Assembly (NCBI GenBank): GCA_964019695.1
Contig: OZ026525.1
Location: forward strand, 92,971,779-93,035,778
DNA from: Loripinus fragilis
Lineage: Eukaryota > Mollusca > Bivalvia > Lucinida > Lucinidae
Length of the DNA: 64,000 nucleotides
Reading direction: 5' to 3'
Each line of letters begins with the position of its first letter. The first letter of the stretch is position 1. Both the position numbers and the translations under genes were made by a program. Below, one piece after another: positions 52,245-63,590 of this stretch. The notes under the pieces are model-generated. The model was not told the origin of the DNA. It did no database searches and worked only from the letters and a program-made list of their open reading frames with translations.

Positions 52245-54116
52245 TGTTCAAGAGGACTACAAGAGGTGTTTCATGTTTATTTGAACAAATTTGAAAATGC
52301 CGTTTCTCATTAATGTCTCGTTATAATTTGGGTAATAATTGATTTTCATGGGTTAGTCTGATCTCCAGAAATAGGCAGTCATCAACAAAACATTATTTAA
52401 TTTTCATTTTCCGGTTTGAAACAGTCTCTGAAGATGAGTAATCAAATTTTAAGCGTTTAAAAATGCTGTTTTAAACGAAATGTACTAAATCTTTCTCGAA
52501 CAATTTCTCAAAAAGATGTGAAGTTTTTCTCTTGAAACCTTTTATATATTGTACATAGATAATTAAAGTGTGTTCTCTTTGAAAATAAAGCATTCCAGTT
52601 GGATATTTACTTTTTGGAAGCAACTTGATTATCAAATTTTAGGGTTTACAGTTTCCAAAGCAACACTCAATTGTATGCAAAATACTCAAATGCAATATTT
52701 GGCGATCAGTTTTATCTGCGATAGATATTTAAAATATCTAAGAAAATGATTTCGCTTTGAATTTTGATAATTTGTTTTTCAAAAATTTTCCAAGACACAT
52801 TTTATACACGAGATACCCATTTGGGTACTTTTATGGAAAAACTTATTCCAAGGCAGATGGAAGTTGAATACACTAGTCTTCATCTGTAAGGTGGTGGAGA
52901 AGCTGGTACCGGTTTTGCAATCTTGTGAGATTCATTGGTACACGTTAAACTAAAGCCAAGCAGCATACTGATTGCATAACATCAAATTCAATTTATATTC
53001 ATTTTACAAGCAACGCAAGGAGCTGTAAACCTGTGCAGTGTAATACAGAGCTTTTCAGGAACTCGTTTTTCCCAGGGACAGTTATTGATTGGCGTAATGA
53101 TCGGGCTTGATCGAGCCAGTAACATGAGATAAGTTAGAACCATCTAAAAGATAGTGCAGTGCATGCAGAGACAATTCACGGATTTAGTGTAGATTTTATT
53201 TTCTTGTCCTTTGGGATCATGGGTTTCATTTTCGGGACTTTGAAACTATTATAGGGTCACTGATGAAGCCTAAATGGCCGAAACTAGCTAGTCTAGTTTC
53301 AGTGTTTGGTGCATTCTTTGCTTCCAAAGGATAACCTTTTTAAGAATATATTGGAAGAGCCATCTCATAGAAACTATTTTTTTGCCAGCTCACTCCGGTT
53401 GCGCACGCTGAAAAGCCATGCAAGGTATTCATCCAGATCCAGACTTTGTTGAACTTTGATTTATTGTTAATTGTTAATGGCGCAGCAATAACGTTGAAAA
53501 GTTACGCACATCAAGGGAGATAACTGGATCATAAAGTGATTCTCTTAAATTACGTCCATTTCCAAGAGGAACTTCTCTTAAAGGAAAGTATTTGCTTCCA
53601 AGAGGAATGATTTTTTTCCTTTAAGAACAGTTCCTTATAGTATGGAAAATCTTTTTTTACCACGTTAGGTGACTTTCCATGAGTGTTATTATTTTTATTA
53701 CGTTCGTGAGTAACTGCAACGACACTGGGGGGAGCTACGACAATGATTGCTGCTTCCATTGTTGGATTCTGTGTTTGTTCTACGTTTTGTTGTGTGTCAC
53801 TTTATGGCTTTTCTAGTTTGGCAATCATCTTCATGGGACAGGAAAGAGAGAGTTGGTTGCTTTGCTTTGTTTGTCTTCCCGTTGTGTTGTGATTATTGTG
53901 TTGCTTTCTCTCAAAGTGTCATGGGTTGATCTGCAGTTTGACATTGTGGTATTTCCTGATCAAACTCGCTTGTTTTTCCTCCATCAGTGAATACATTTTA
54001 ACAAGTAGTAAACAGGTAGGAACCCTGTAGTATGCTTTCTGAAGCTTCTCATCCGTATCTACACTATTTGTCAAAGCTTTAATTTATTGATTTTAGTATA
54101 ACCATGCTAAATAAAT
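52245..54116. other. HPD intron, unassigned; contains an inverted-repeat CTGATGA...GAAAC motif
   Basis: No exon is recognised in 1.9 kb. At 53260-53297 CTGATGAAGCCTAAATGGCC precedes GAAACTAG and its exact inverse CTAGTTTC. The 53400-53940 part has several short frames without known matches. Confidence 0.35.
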
Positions 54117-54356
54117 TGAGTCGCGACATGAAATTTCCAACACACTTGTATGTGCAACCAGTTAAGGCTCAGACCAGCCTGCCCATACGCGCAGTCTGAT
54201 CAGATCCTTTGCTAGTCGCTTGAATGTACTGAGACTGTTAAGCTACTTAACAAACAATATTTGGAATCTCTAAGCTTAAAAGGAGGCTGCACAGGCTCGT
54301 CTGAGTCTATTAATGTCAAAATGCCACATTGTTTGAAATTTCATGTCGCGGATCAA
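54117..54356. repeat. PAL-4 element, well preserved
   Basis: TTGAGTCGCGACATGAAATT and AATTTCATGTCGCGGATCAA at the ends. CCCATACGCGCAGTCTGATC in the left centre. Confidence 0.83.
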
Positions 54357-54604
54357 TTCCATGTTTGTTTAAATACTTAGTCCCTGTTTTATGCTGATTA
54401 TTCTTAAGTGATGGTTTTAATTGAATAAAAACAATTAGAGAAATGAAGTTGGATATAGACCACGTCTTTTGCATTTATTTTTTTCCATTAAAATATGATA
54501 TTCTACATAGGCTGGAATAAGATGGAATTTTGACGTATTTTTGCTGCTTTTCTTTAAATTAGTCCCGAAGTAAACCTAACGGTATAAATAAATTATGACT
54601 TAAA

Positions 54605-54804
54605 CAGTGGCGGTCTTGATTTAGCAGTGTTGGCAAACAGTTTGGGTACATGTAAGGCCCTATCAAACGTTGGGCAGATCTTGCAAACAGTTTGGGTACA
54701 TGTAAGGCCCTACCAAACGTTGAGCAGATCTGGCAAACAGTTTGGGTACATGTAAGGCCCTACCAAACGTTGGGCAGATCTGGCAAACGGTTTGGATACA
54801 TGTA
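54605..54804 (+). repeat. 50-bp satellite derived from PAL-2, left part
   Basis: GCAAACAGTTTGGGTACATG starts at 54637, 54687 and 54737, a 50-bp period, with TAAGGCCCTACCAAACGTTG and GGCAGATCTG completing each unit. The unit resembles the PAL-2 left arm (GCAAACAGTTTGGACCCAGA). Confidence 0.87.
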
Positions 54805-55859
54805 CAGTGAGCCACTTCAGTTACGCATCACTTATAAAATGTAAAATTAATCAGAAAAGAAATTTGATAATTTTATTCTGAGACTACCAACGTAAAGCGC
54901 ATCTATATTTGCATTAGCCATTGAAAGTTTATTGTGATCAGATCAAAAACGAATGAGAAAATGGATCTTTAAGTGCACTACCCTCAAAACACCATTTCAC
55001 ATTGCATTATCTCGAATGAAACTCAGATCACATTGCACTTTTTTCAGGGTCGAATTTCTGCTATGCCAGAGATAAGAGCCAATTTATTCTTGGCAATATC
55101 TAAGACTGGAATGTGTTTGTTAACTTCAACATTTTTTTTAAATGTTTTACTAGTTTGGTTCCCAGCTGGTCAAGGTTTGAAAAAAGTTGGTTTTAGTTAC
55201 TTTTTTAAAGTTAGTTAAAATTTCGTATGATTCTGAGTAAACTAGTTATCAAAACACTTCTTTTATAATTTCATTTTAAACAACCATGTATCCACCTTTT
55301 ATTTTCGTAAAAAATTTAATGGATTTATTGGCGTCATGGTGTTGACGTTAGTGATGACGTCACTACTACCAAGGCTGTAAGATGTGTCAATGATAAGATG
55401 GTTTAGTGTTTTGATACTTCTATGTCAACAAGTGACTCATAACAAAACAATTTGCGAAGAAAACCCTGTTTGATTATTGTAACTGACGTTAATATGACGT
55501 CAAAACGAGCATTTCTTCAAAACGTAACGGTGTTACTAAATTCAACGACCGAAAAAGGGCATTTTACTTGAATAAAATAATTGTTTTTTTGTGTTTTTTC
55601 TGTCACAATGATCACCATGGATAATGACTAGCGCAAAACAAAATAAAGAATATGGACGTTCAGCTTGCACGTGCATTTTTGTCAAAATCGCCTTTGACGT
55701 AGCAGAATGATTCGCATGAGTGATCCAATATTTTTTTTCGATGTCATCAAACAGATAAAATGTCAATAAATAAATAATCATCGACAATTTTTGATTCCAC
55801 CATTTTTGTCAAAAATTGTGGACCCTGAAAAACTGGTGCGTAACTAAAGTGGCTCACTG
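54805..55859. mobile_element. 1055-bp DNA transposon inserted in the 50-bp satellite
   Basis: CAGTGAGCCACTTCAGTTAC then GCA at the left; the right end on the opposite strand reads CAGTGAGCCACTTTAGTTAC then GCA (23 bp, one mismatch). TA is at 54803-54804 and 55860-55861. Removing the element and one TA restores a satellite unit (ACATGTA then AGGCCC). Interior frames (54973-55218 plus, 55542-55787 minus) match nothing that I know. Tc1/mariner-like by target choice only. Confidence 0.9.
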
Positions 55860-55861
55860 TA

Positions 55862-56095
55862 AGGCCCTACCAAACGTTAGGCAGATCTGGCAAACAGTTT
55901 GGGTACATTTAAGGTCCTACCAAACGTTGGGCAGATCTGACAAACAGTTTGGATACATGTAAGGCCCTACCAAAAGTTGGGCAGATCTGACAAACCGTTT
56001 GGACACTGATCAGGCTTGATAAAACGTTGGGCAGATCTGGCAAACAGTTTGGTCACAGATAAGGCCCTACCAAACGTTGGGCTTGATCTTGATCC
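55862..56095 (+). repeat. 50-bp satellite, right part
   Basis: AGGCCCTACCAAACGTTAGG resumes, about four and a half units. The last units regain PAL-2 features (TTTGGACACTGATCAGGC, TTGGTCACAGATAAGGCC). Confidence 0.87.
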
Positions 56096-56185
56096 AAACT
56101 GTTCGCCACTCTGATGATATTCTTGAAATCTTTTTTTTGGAAAAACTGATTTAGAAAAAAAATCAGCAGACGACAAAAACATGAT
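56080..56185. repeat. PAL-2 right half, terminating the satellite
   Basis: GGGCTTGATCTTGATCCAAA, GCCACTCTGATGATATTCTT and AAATCAGCAGACGACAAAAA are the normal PAL-2 right half, directly continuous with the satellite. Confidence 0.82.
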
Positions 56186-56221
56186 AAGTGGCAACGAATC
56201 TATAGAAAAGCAATATACAGT

Positions 56222-56335
56222 TATTGACTATTAAGCCATTGGACATGATGTGATGTCGACCTTAGAGTACCGGACGAGGTTAATATTGGTATTCTCAAGT
56301 CAGCATCACAGCATGTCCAATGCCTCAATAGTCAA
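56222..56335. repeat. Inverted repeat, about 33-bp arms
   Basis: TTGACTATTAAGCCATTGGA then CATGATGTGATG faces CATCACAGCATGTCCAATGC then CTCAATAGTCAA, with a loop of about 48 bp, followed by TTGTTTTATTATAT. The layout resembles the hairpin at 39549-39655. Confidence 0.8.
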
Positions 56336-57221
56336 CAATTGTTTTATTATATAATTTATCTAAACAATAAATCAACAATAACAAATCTTGGCCATGGACT
56401 ATGTCTTTGAATTCTTGAATTTCTTTTTTTACATGATGACAAACTAATTTTATTCAGTTAAAAGAGGAATGAATGCATAATTTATTTGTGCTTACAACTG
56501 CTGAAAGTAAAACCCCCTGATTAAATGCCACATGATGTGTCATTTCATCAGGGTCTACACTGCTTGCTTAGACAAAAATGATCTTTAGAGAAAACAAATA
56601 CAGTTTAATATAGAAATTGTAGCCTATGACCCCATGAAATATAGAATGGCAATTACAAGTTTATTGCAGTAATCCATAAGGAAGAATTCATTAATGCATT
56701 AAGGGTTCTACTTATTACTATATTCAACAGCAAAGTCTTTATATAATTACATGTATATGATGAAACACCAAATCTTATATACAAAGGTTATCAGCAGACG
56801 AAACAAGACGCCGCTGGTAAGAAAAGGGTTATAATGATATAGTTAATTGTTGTTTGATCTTGGACTAATAGAAAATAAATGCCAATTTAGCATGAAGCAT
56901 ACCTGTATTTGCGATTTGTGGGTGAATTATTATAATTAAAGTACACCTTTAGTATAAAGTGGTCAGGAGGGTTTAAAAAAGCTCTGGTTTAGAGACATAT
57001 TTTTATTCACATCTGACAATACATGCTCATGAGTGGCATAATGTAATACAATACCTTACATATATATTAAACATATAATTACATAGCAATAAAGTGAGTT
57101 CAATGTGTTCATCCTTAATTATAAGTAATGTTTCAAAAGGAAAATAGATTTGAAAACAAATACAAACATTTGGAGAAAACACATTCAAGATCACATCAGA
57201 AACAATAAACATCTTTATATA
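56336..57221. other. HPD intron, nothing recognised
   Basis: One TTATCAGCAGACGAAACAAG word (about 56788) is a lone PAL-2 arm. No exon. Confidence 0.35.
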
Positions 57222-58256
57222 CTAAAGGACTTTGAAAACGCATCACTCACAGTAAATCCTTTATTATACAAACCCTGAGAATGTCAGCGAGATAATTATT
57301 ATTGCATATCATAGTCTGACTATCTTGTAGTATGTCCTAGAAACATGGTTGTAAATTTACTTTAAGGTATTGAAAAATTATCCGTTTTAAGACAGGGGTG
57401 GTCAATTTTGAAGGACACAAATTCAGGTACAATTTAACACGCGTTAGTTTTGATTCCTGACTCAACAAATTTGCGTTTTTTGCTTCTTTCAAGATTTCAC
57501 ATTAATCATTGAAGAATTAGAAATGAATTGACTGTTTGGTATGCTCAAAATTACACCCCTTTAAAATTAACGACATACCACACCCACCCTGATTACTAGA
57601 GTCTAGTAATAAAATTCAACGTCTTGGGCCTTTCAAAGTTTCCATTTCTTACGCCCGGTTTTATTGGGAGAGGCTAAGGACATACACAAATGACAGCTTA
57701 TTCATAAATTATGCTTGTATCACGTGTCTTTTGTATTGTGCAAGTGACGTTTACGTAAATTTTTAAAACGTTCTCGATCACATGATAGCAGATCTCCTGC
57801 AACAATTTACATCAATACGTCTTCCTCACATGCTTGTCAGTGTATGTAATCAATATCAGTAATGACAGCGTGCATAAATGTAACTAATGGAGATGTTTCT
57901 AAAAAGGGGCTGTAAATTGATGTTCAAATTTGACGTTTATTTTCGAAATTTTGAAGTTATCAATTACTTTTAATTAGAAAAAGTCTATTAACTCTTTTGG
58001 TAACAAGGCATCATATACGCCACAGTTTAAACATAAGAATAATAAAAAAACTTCATTTATTTGTGCAGAAAGGTGCTGGATGCTGTACGTACCCATGTGA
58101 CGTCATCAGCAGCGTCGCATGAAAGTGCAGTCAAATTATTGACTGATTCATACCAATTCTGGGTTGCACATTAAAACCTGCGAGTAAGTTTTCAATAGCA
58201 TATACGGTTTGCAAGAAAGTGCAAAAATATGGTGATGCGTTTTCAAAGTCCTCTAG
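57222..58256. mobile_element. 1035-bp element with about 25-bp inverted ends, probable TA target
   Basis: Left CTAAAGGACTTTGAAAACGC then ATCAC; right (opposite strand) CTAGAGGACTTTGAAAACGC then ATCAC. TA at 57220-57221 and 58257-58258. No transposase frame is evident. Size and target are like the elements at 54805 and 8474, but the ends are different. Confidence 0.83.
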
Positions 58257-58380
58257 TATATCAAACTGACAAGTATATAAAACAGGTTACTGTGTTGTTT
58301 GATTATGCCCAAGGTGTGACATGTTGGTATACTTTAGGCCATTGAATAAAGCCTTAGTCGCCATTTTCAACTATCAGACT

Positions 58381-58607
58381 GTTACTCAAGAAAACATGTC
58401 TTTCGTGTCTGCAAACAACAAAGGCGCAGACCAGACTGCGCATCCACGCAGTCTGATCAGTGACTTTGTAATTCGCTATTTGGAGACCATAGTAGCCAAG
58501 CTTGTTTCATGCAAAATTTAGTTTTCTAGCTAGTCTCTGAAGCTGCGGAAACTAGTTTAGGACTCGCTTTGTCTGAAACCCGTAAGATAGGTATTGTCGC
58601 GCCACGG
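58381..58607. repeat. PAL-3 element
   Basis: GTTACTCAAGAAAACATGTC at the left and GATAGGTATTGTCGCGCCAC at the right, diverged. GACTGCGCATCCACGCAGTC is a hairpin in the centre. Confidence 0.78.
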
Positions 58608-60349
58608 TCAGTTTTTTTAATGTTTCCTATTAATCTCCCTTTTCCAATTGGGTTGATCAAGACCTTCATTGTCTGTCTGATAAAACGGCATTAACAACTA
58701 ACACTTCTGCAAGCATATATACTATTTACATAAAGTTAAGCATATTGTACTTCCAATGACCAAATTAATAAATTCAGATGATCTAACATAACATGCTTTT
58801 ACATTAGTCTACAATACTTATTTTGAGTCGAAAATGGAATTTTTGTTGAAATTTGTATTCAGAAATATATTCATTGACTCAAAAGAACGCGTTTTCAGGG
58901 TCAGTTCTCAGTATGCAAAACGTCAAATTTTGATGATGTGTACAAACAATGGATAGTAAAGGGCTAAGCTTTTCAAACATTTTAATCAAATGTTCCCTCT
59001 AAGTTATTACATCAAGGTTTGACATGTCAGACGGTCCGGTAAGGAGCATTTTGAAAGCAAAAGTGTACACAATTTGGTCATGAAATGTGTAAGTGAAATG
59101 CAAATCATGCAATAATTTGTTATTTAACTGTTTAATCGGTCCCCACTTGCTGCAAAATATCGCTTGGTGATTGAAGAAGAATCGTTGTGGCATTTACAGG
59201 CGATAAGATCGAGGAAACAGGATTCCTAGCCTTTATCCCAAAATGCAGCCTAGTCTCAAAGGGCAAAAAATCGTCATTATTTAAACCCATTCGAAATTGC
59301 AAGAGCCATACAGCTATGTCGTAGTGATTTAGCATGGTTGATTATCTGCGAATTTTGACAGGCAGTCAGCAAAATCATCCCCAAATTTTGTAGAGAATTA
59401 ACATTTTGGTTTTCGTAAGTTGTTAAGTAGGCACAGTTATCACGTTCCTATGACGTCATCGCAATTTGTAGAGTTCTGTATTACTGACCTTTTTTTTTTT
59501 TTTTTTTTTTTTCAGTCTTCATATTTTATTTGTAATCATTTACAATCATACATATATATACACACAATTACTGATTTAACAAACATGGTTTTGAATTTCC
59601 TTGTTATGTACTCTCTCACCAGCTTTCTTCCTTCTTTCGTTAATTACATCAGGTTGTGCCTAAATATATTGTCTATACCATATGTCTCCTAATAATTTAA
59701 ACATCAGAATATTATGAATTTATTGCGCAGATAAATAACACTGTATATTCTACCTGAGTCACTGTCTAAATATTTAGGAAAATATGTTATATTATGGCAA
59801 TTAAAATGTAGTGTCTATAATTATGAAGTTCCTTTATCTATGAAGACAGTTTCATTCTGACTTGCTCTGCGTGACCTGTCAATACATGTGGCTCTATAAG
59901 TTTTGATGACTTATGATTTCATTTAATTTTATCCTTAACTGAACTTTCATTTCCACACAACAATCTTTATCTTGAGGAGTGGTTCAAGGGAAAATAACCT
60001 AGTTGTGGAGTACTATGTATCTTCTAGTACTTGATGTAAAGCTGACCATTTAGCTTGAATTTTTTCTTGTCTATTGTGAATCTTTGAAATGTATTTTTCA
60101 TTTTTATATTTCCTCTTCAAATAGATACAGAAGTTTTCTAAAATTATACGATTGGCATAAAACTTTGTTTTATATATTACTGACCTTTGGACAGTAGAAT
60201 AACAGTACTTTTTAATGAGCAATACATAATTTTGTAAAAAATGATATTCTGGTAAAAATTAGCAACACAATAAAAATGCTTAACTTTATGTCATTAGTAT
60301 ATCTTAATTGGCGATTTAAGCCAGAAAGATCTTGTCTATTGTTGTTTTG
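58608..60349. other. HPD intron, unassigned; T22 tract at 59490-59512
   Basis: Very AT-rich. A run of over 20 T ends in TTTCAGTCTTCATATTTTA. The minus frame 59132-59335 has no recognised match. No HPD exon. Confidence 0.35.
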
Positions 60350-60525
60350 GGTGCTTTTCATGCTTTGTTGTCTGCTAACGTTTATTTTATTGTCAAATCT
60401 AAGGATACTATCACAGTGTTAAACGATTTGTATCCAGATCAGGACCAGCAAAATCTGCTGACCTCTTTCTAACTGTTTACAAAGGTTCAACAGACAACAA
60501 AAGTCGGCACAATTAAGGAATGAGT
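60350..60525. repeat. PAL-2 element, diverged
   Basis: GCTTTGTTGTCTGCTAACGT at the left; TCAACAGACAACAAAAGTCG at the right. ATCCAGATCAGGACCAGC in the middle. Confidence 0.68.
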
Positions 60526-60679
60526 TTATTTTTTTTTGTTATTATGTTTCACGCTTTGTTTTTATTAAATTGTCTTGTCTGTTCTTCGTTACAGCCTTGT
60601 GGCCACCTGCTGGAAAAGAGCGAACCTCTTTGCTCTCTTTTGTGTGGTGTTTCTTGTGTTTTGTCAGTGTCGGATCAGG

Positions 60680-60720
60680 TGTGGTACTTGATTGTATCAA
60701 TTCCTAATCTTCGCGTTCTT
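60680..60720 (+). repeat. 49-bp recurrent module, copy 3, diverged
   Basis: TGTGGTACTTGATTGTATCA then ATTCCTAATCTTCGCGTTCT. It differs from the other two copies at several positions, mostly transitions, and its right end runs into a T tract. Confidence 0.72.
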
Positions 60721-60837
60721 CTTTTTTTAATTTTTTGACATAATCCATTTATTTTTTCATATAGTAGAAACAAACTGTAAATTACGCATGAAACACGCTT
60801 CTTTAATCGCTAAACAATTGGGCAATGGATTATAATT

Positions 60838-60960
60838 GGGCCGCGGCACGTGATTCCCATTAATGTGGCATTTTCACAAGTGCAGACTCAGACGCGACTG
60901 TGCAGCCTCCTTTTTAGTTAATAACTCTAAACGATTTTCAGTCAGTTGCCTAATGCCCAG
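60838..60960. repeat. PAL-4 fragment, left half
   Basis: GGGCCGCGGCACGTGATTCC, then GCAGACTCAGACGCGACTGT and CAGTCAGTTGCCTAATG. It stops where the CGACT-rich stretch starts. Confidence 0.7.
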
Positions 60961-61235
60961 CCCCACAGGGCTTGCGACCGCAGTGCGACCTCTTGGCGAC
61001 TGATTTTGATTGCGACCTCTGCAACCACTGCAACTGTTTTTTTACCATTACTGGTATAGTCGGCTAGTCTCCCATCAGTCTCAGATGTTCGGCGATTGTT
61101 TAGCATTTAGTCGGGGATCGGTCGGCGAATGATCAGAGACTGATCGGCGACTGAATGGAGACTGTTCTATCATTTTTTTTGAAATCATGTGTTTGGAAAG
61201 AATAAAATCATTTCTGTGCAAGTTGCCATCGTGAT
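60961..61235. repeat. Stretch rich in GCGACT/AGTCG words
   Basis: GCGACC, GGCGACTGAT, AGTCGGCTAGTC, GATCGGCGACTGAATGGAGA and similar words alternate. Related words reappear at 63930-63980 (TTGGCGACTAGTC), so this may be one side of a larger element around the LINE. Confidence 0.45.
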
Positions 61236-62440
61236 CTATCTATCTATCTTCCTGTACACCTAAACCTCCGAGGAGGACGTAAGGTGGTGTTCCGGTATAT
61301 ACCAGGAGCTAAACGGTGTTAAATGGAATAAAAGCATAGAAAAAAGTGGGTGACATTACTTTGTACAGTGCGATGGAGAGTGTATGGATAGTTAGAATAT
61401 AAAACAGATGCTGGTATCTAGGGAGTGGAGTGGGCTACCTGGCAAAAAGCCGAACAGAACTGTGCCGAGGTAGGCAGGGTGGGGATGTGGTGTGGTAGGG
61501 CGTTCCATTGTATTATTGTCCGAGGAAAGAAGGTGTATTTATAGAAGTCTTTTAGAGTTGTGATCTGTCCGTATGCCATCAGGTGATTTCTTGAAAAGGG
61601 GCGGGTGTTCCGCATCAGATAGTCAGAGGCAGGAATGGCCACAAGGTCGTATGTGACCTTGTATAGGAGGACCAGTCGAACACTATGCGTCGTTGGTCGA
61701 GGGTGCTCCAGTTGAGATCCCGAAGCATTGTTAACACGCTAGATGTGTATTGGTAATCACGCGTTACCCATCTAGCGGCCCTACGTTGTAGGGACTCAAG
61801 TTTATTTATGTCTAGATCTGTGTGGGGGACCACACAGTAGAGGCGTACTCTAGCTGTGGGCGGACAAGCGTTTTGTATGCTGTTGATTTCAGGTCAATGT
61901 TGTGGACCCGAATATAGCGTTAGAGAAAACCTAGTGTTTGATTTGCCTTTTTGGTAATGTTGTTGATGTGTTTGGACCATTTGAGGTCTTCTGATATAGT
62001 GACCCTAGGTATTTTGCAGATGGAACACTTTCATGTACACAGCCATGGAGGTGATATTTTGTTTGTAGGGGTATTTTGAGCCGGGTCACATGAAAGACCT
62101 GGCATTTGAAGGGATTAAAGCTCATGTTCCAGAGCTTTTCCCAGTTTTCTAAGATTTCTAGGTATTTCTGTAGGATCTCTAAGTCAGCTTGATTATCAAG
62201 AGCAAGATACATGGCTGTGTCGTCTGCAAATAACCTGACTCTGGATCTAACCTGTTCCAGGAGGTCATTTATGTAGGCCAGAAACAATATGGGTTCGAGA
62301 ACCGAGCCCTGTGGGACACCTGAGGACAGTGCAATATTATGGGAGTTACCGCCATTTAGTATAACTGATTGCATTCTGTTGTCAAGATAGTCTTTAATCC
62401 AATCTAGAATGTTCCCCTTTATGCTGTAAAAGTGGAGTTT
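61236..62440 (-). pseudogene. Truncated LINE: 3' UTR and reverse transcriptase/C-terminal segment, copy 1
   Basis: The minus-strand frame 62440-61931 includes SSGVPQGSVLEPILFLAYIN and RLFADDTAMYL (catalytic FADD). Frames 61833-61615 and 61642-61418 carry LESLQRRAARWVTRDYQYTS and TTLKDFYKYTFFPRTIIQWN, the usual CR1/L2-like C-terminus, broken by frameshifts. GATAGATAGAT on the minus strand near 61236 may be the element's 3' tail. VLEP replaces the usual VLGP. It is a different family from the LINE at 21658. Confidence 0.85.
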
Positions 62441-63585
62441 GTGGAATGGGCTACCTGGGAAACAGCGGAACTGAACTGTGCCAAGGTAGGCAGGGTGGGG
62501 ATGTGGTGTGGTAGGGCGTTCCAATGTATTATTGTCCAAGGAAGAAGGTGTATTTATAGAAGTATTTTAAAGCTGTGATCTGTCTGTACGCCATTGGGTG
62601 ATTTCTTGAAAAGGGGCGGGTGTTCCGCATCAGGTAGTCAGAAGCAGGTATGGCCACAAGGTCGTATGTGACCTTGTCTAGGAGTACCAGTCTACTATCT
62701 ATGCTTCGTTAGTCGAGGGTGCGCCAGTTGAGATCCTGAAGCATTGTTGACACGTTGAATGTGTATTGGTAATCACAGGTTACCCATCTAGCTGCCCTAC
62801 GTTGTAGGGACTCAAATTTATTTATGTCTAGATCTGTGTGGGGGACCCCACAGTAGAGGCGTATTCTAGCTGTGGGCGGACAAGGGTTTTGTATGCTGTT
62901 GATTACAGGTCCTTGTTGTGGACCCGAACATTGCGTTAGAGAAAACCTAGTGTTTGATTTGCCTTTTTAGTAATGTTTTTGATGTGTTTGGACCATTTGA
63001 GGTCTTCTGATATAGTGGCCCTAGGTATATGCAGATGGGACACTTTCAAGTACACAGCCATTGAGGTGTTATTTTGCTTGTAGGGGTGTTTTGCTCAGGG
63101 TCACATGAAATACCTGGCATATTGAGGGATTAAAGCTTATGTCCCAGAGCTTTTCCCAGTTTTCTAAGATTTCTAGGTCTTTCTGTAGGATCTCTAAGTC
63201 AGCTTGATTATCAAGAGCAAGATACATGGCTGTGTCGTCTGCAAATAACCTGACTCTGGATCTAACCTGTTCCAGGAGGTCGTTTATGTAGGCCAGAAAA
63301 AATATGGGTTCAAGAACCGAGCCCTGTGGGACACCTGAGGACACTGTAATAGTATGGGAGTTACTGCCATTTAGTATAACTGATTGCGTTCTGTTGTCAA
63401 GAAAGTCTTTAATCCAATTTAGAATGTTCCCCCTTATGCCGTAAAAGTGAGTTTTAATAATAATTTTTTCGTGATCAACTTGGTCTAAAGCCTTACTAAA
63501 ATCAAGGAGGATAAGGTCTGTTTGTTTTCCGGGTTGCATTCTTTTGGAAAGTTCATCAACGAACATAATGAGTTGTGTGATAATA
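62441..63585 (-). pseudogene. Truncated LINE segment, copy 2 (tandem duplicate)
   Basis: It repeats copy 1 with a 1016-bp offset (TGGGCTACCT at 61431 and 62447; GGGGATGTGG at 61481 and 62497; TAGGATCTCT at 62171 and 63186). Copy 2 extends further 5', adding LILLDFSKALDQVDHEKIII before SGVPQGSVLEPIFFLAYIND and FADD. Upstream of TQLIMFVDEL the frame meets TAA at 63588-63590, and family similarity stops there, the 5' truncation point. A single frame stays open for 165 codons. Confidence 0.87.
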
Positions 63586-63590
63586 TATTA

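Noticed and set aside
53747..53929. Hydrophobic 60-codon plus-strand frame
   Set aside because: Short, no start context or homology that I recognise, antisense within the HPD intron.
58072..58110. Possible HPD exon (frame reading GYVQH on the minus strand)
   Set aside because: Only the VQH triplet matches, flanks do not, and it lies inside the transposon at 57222-58256.
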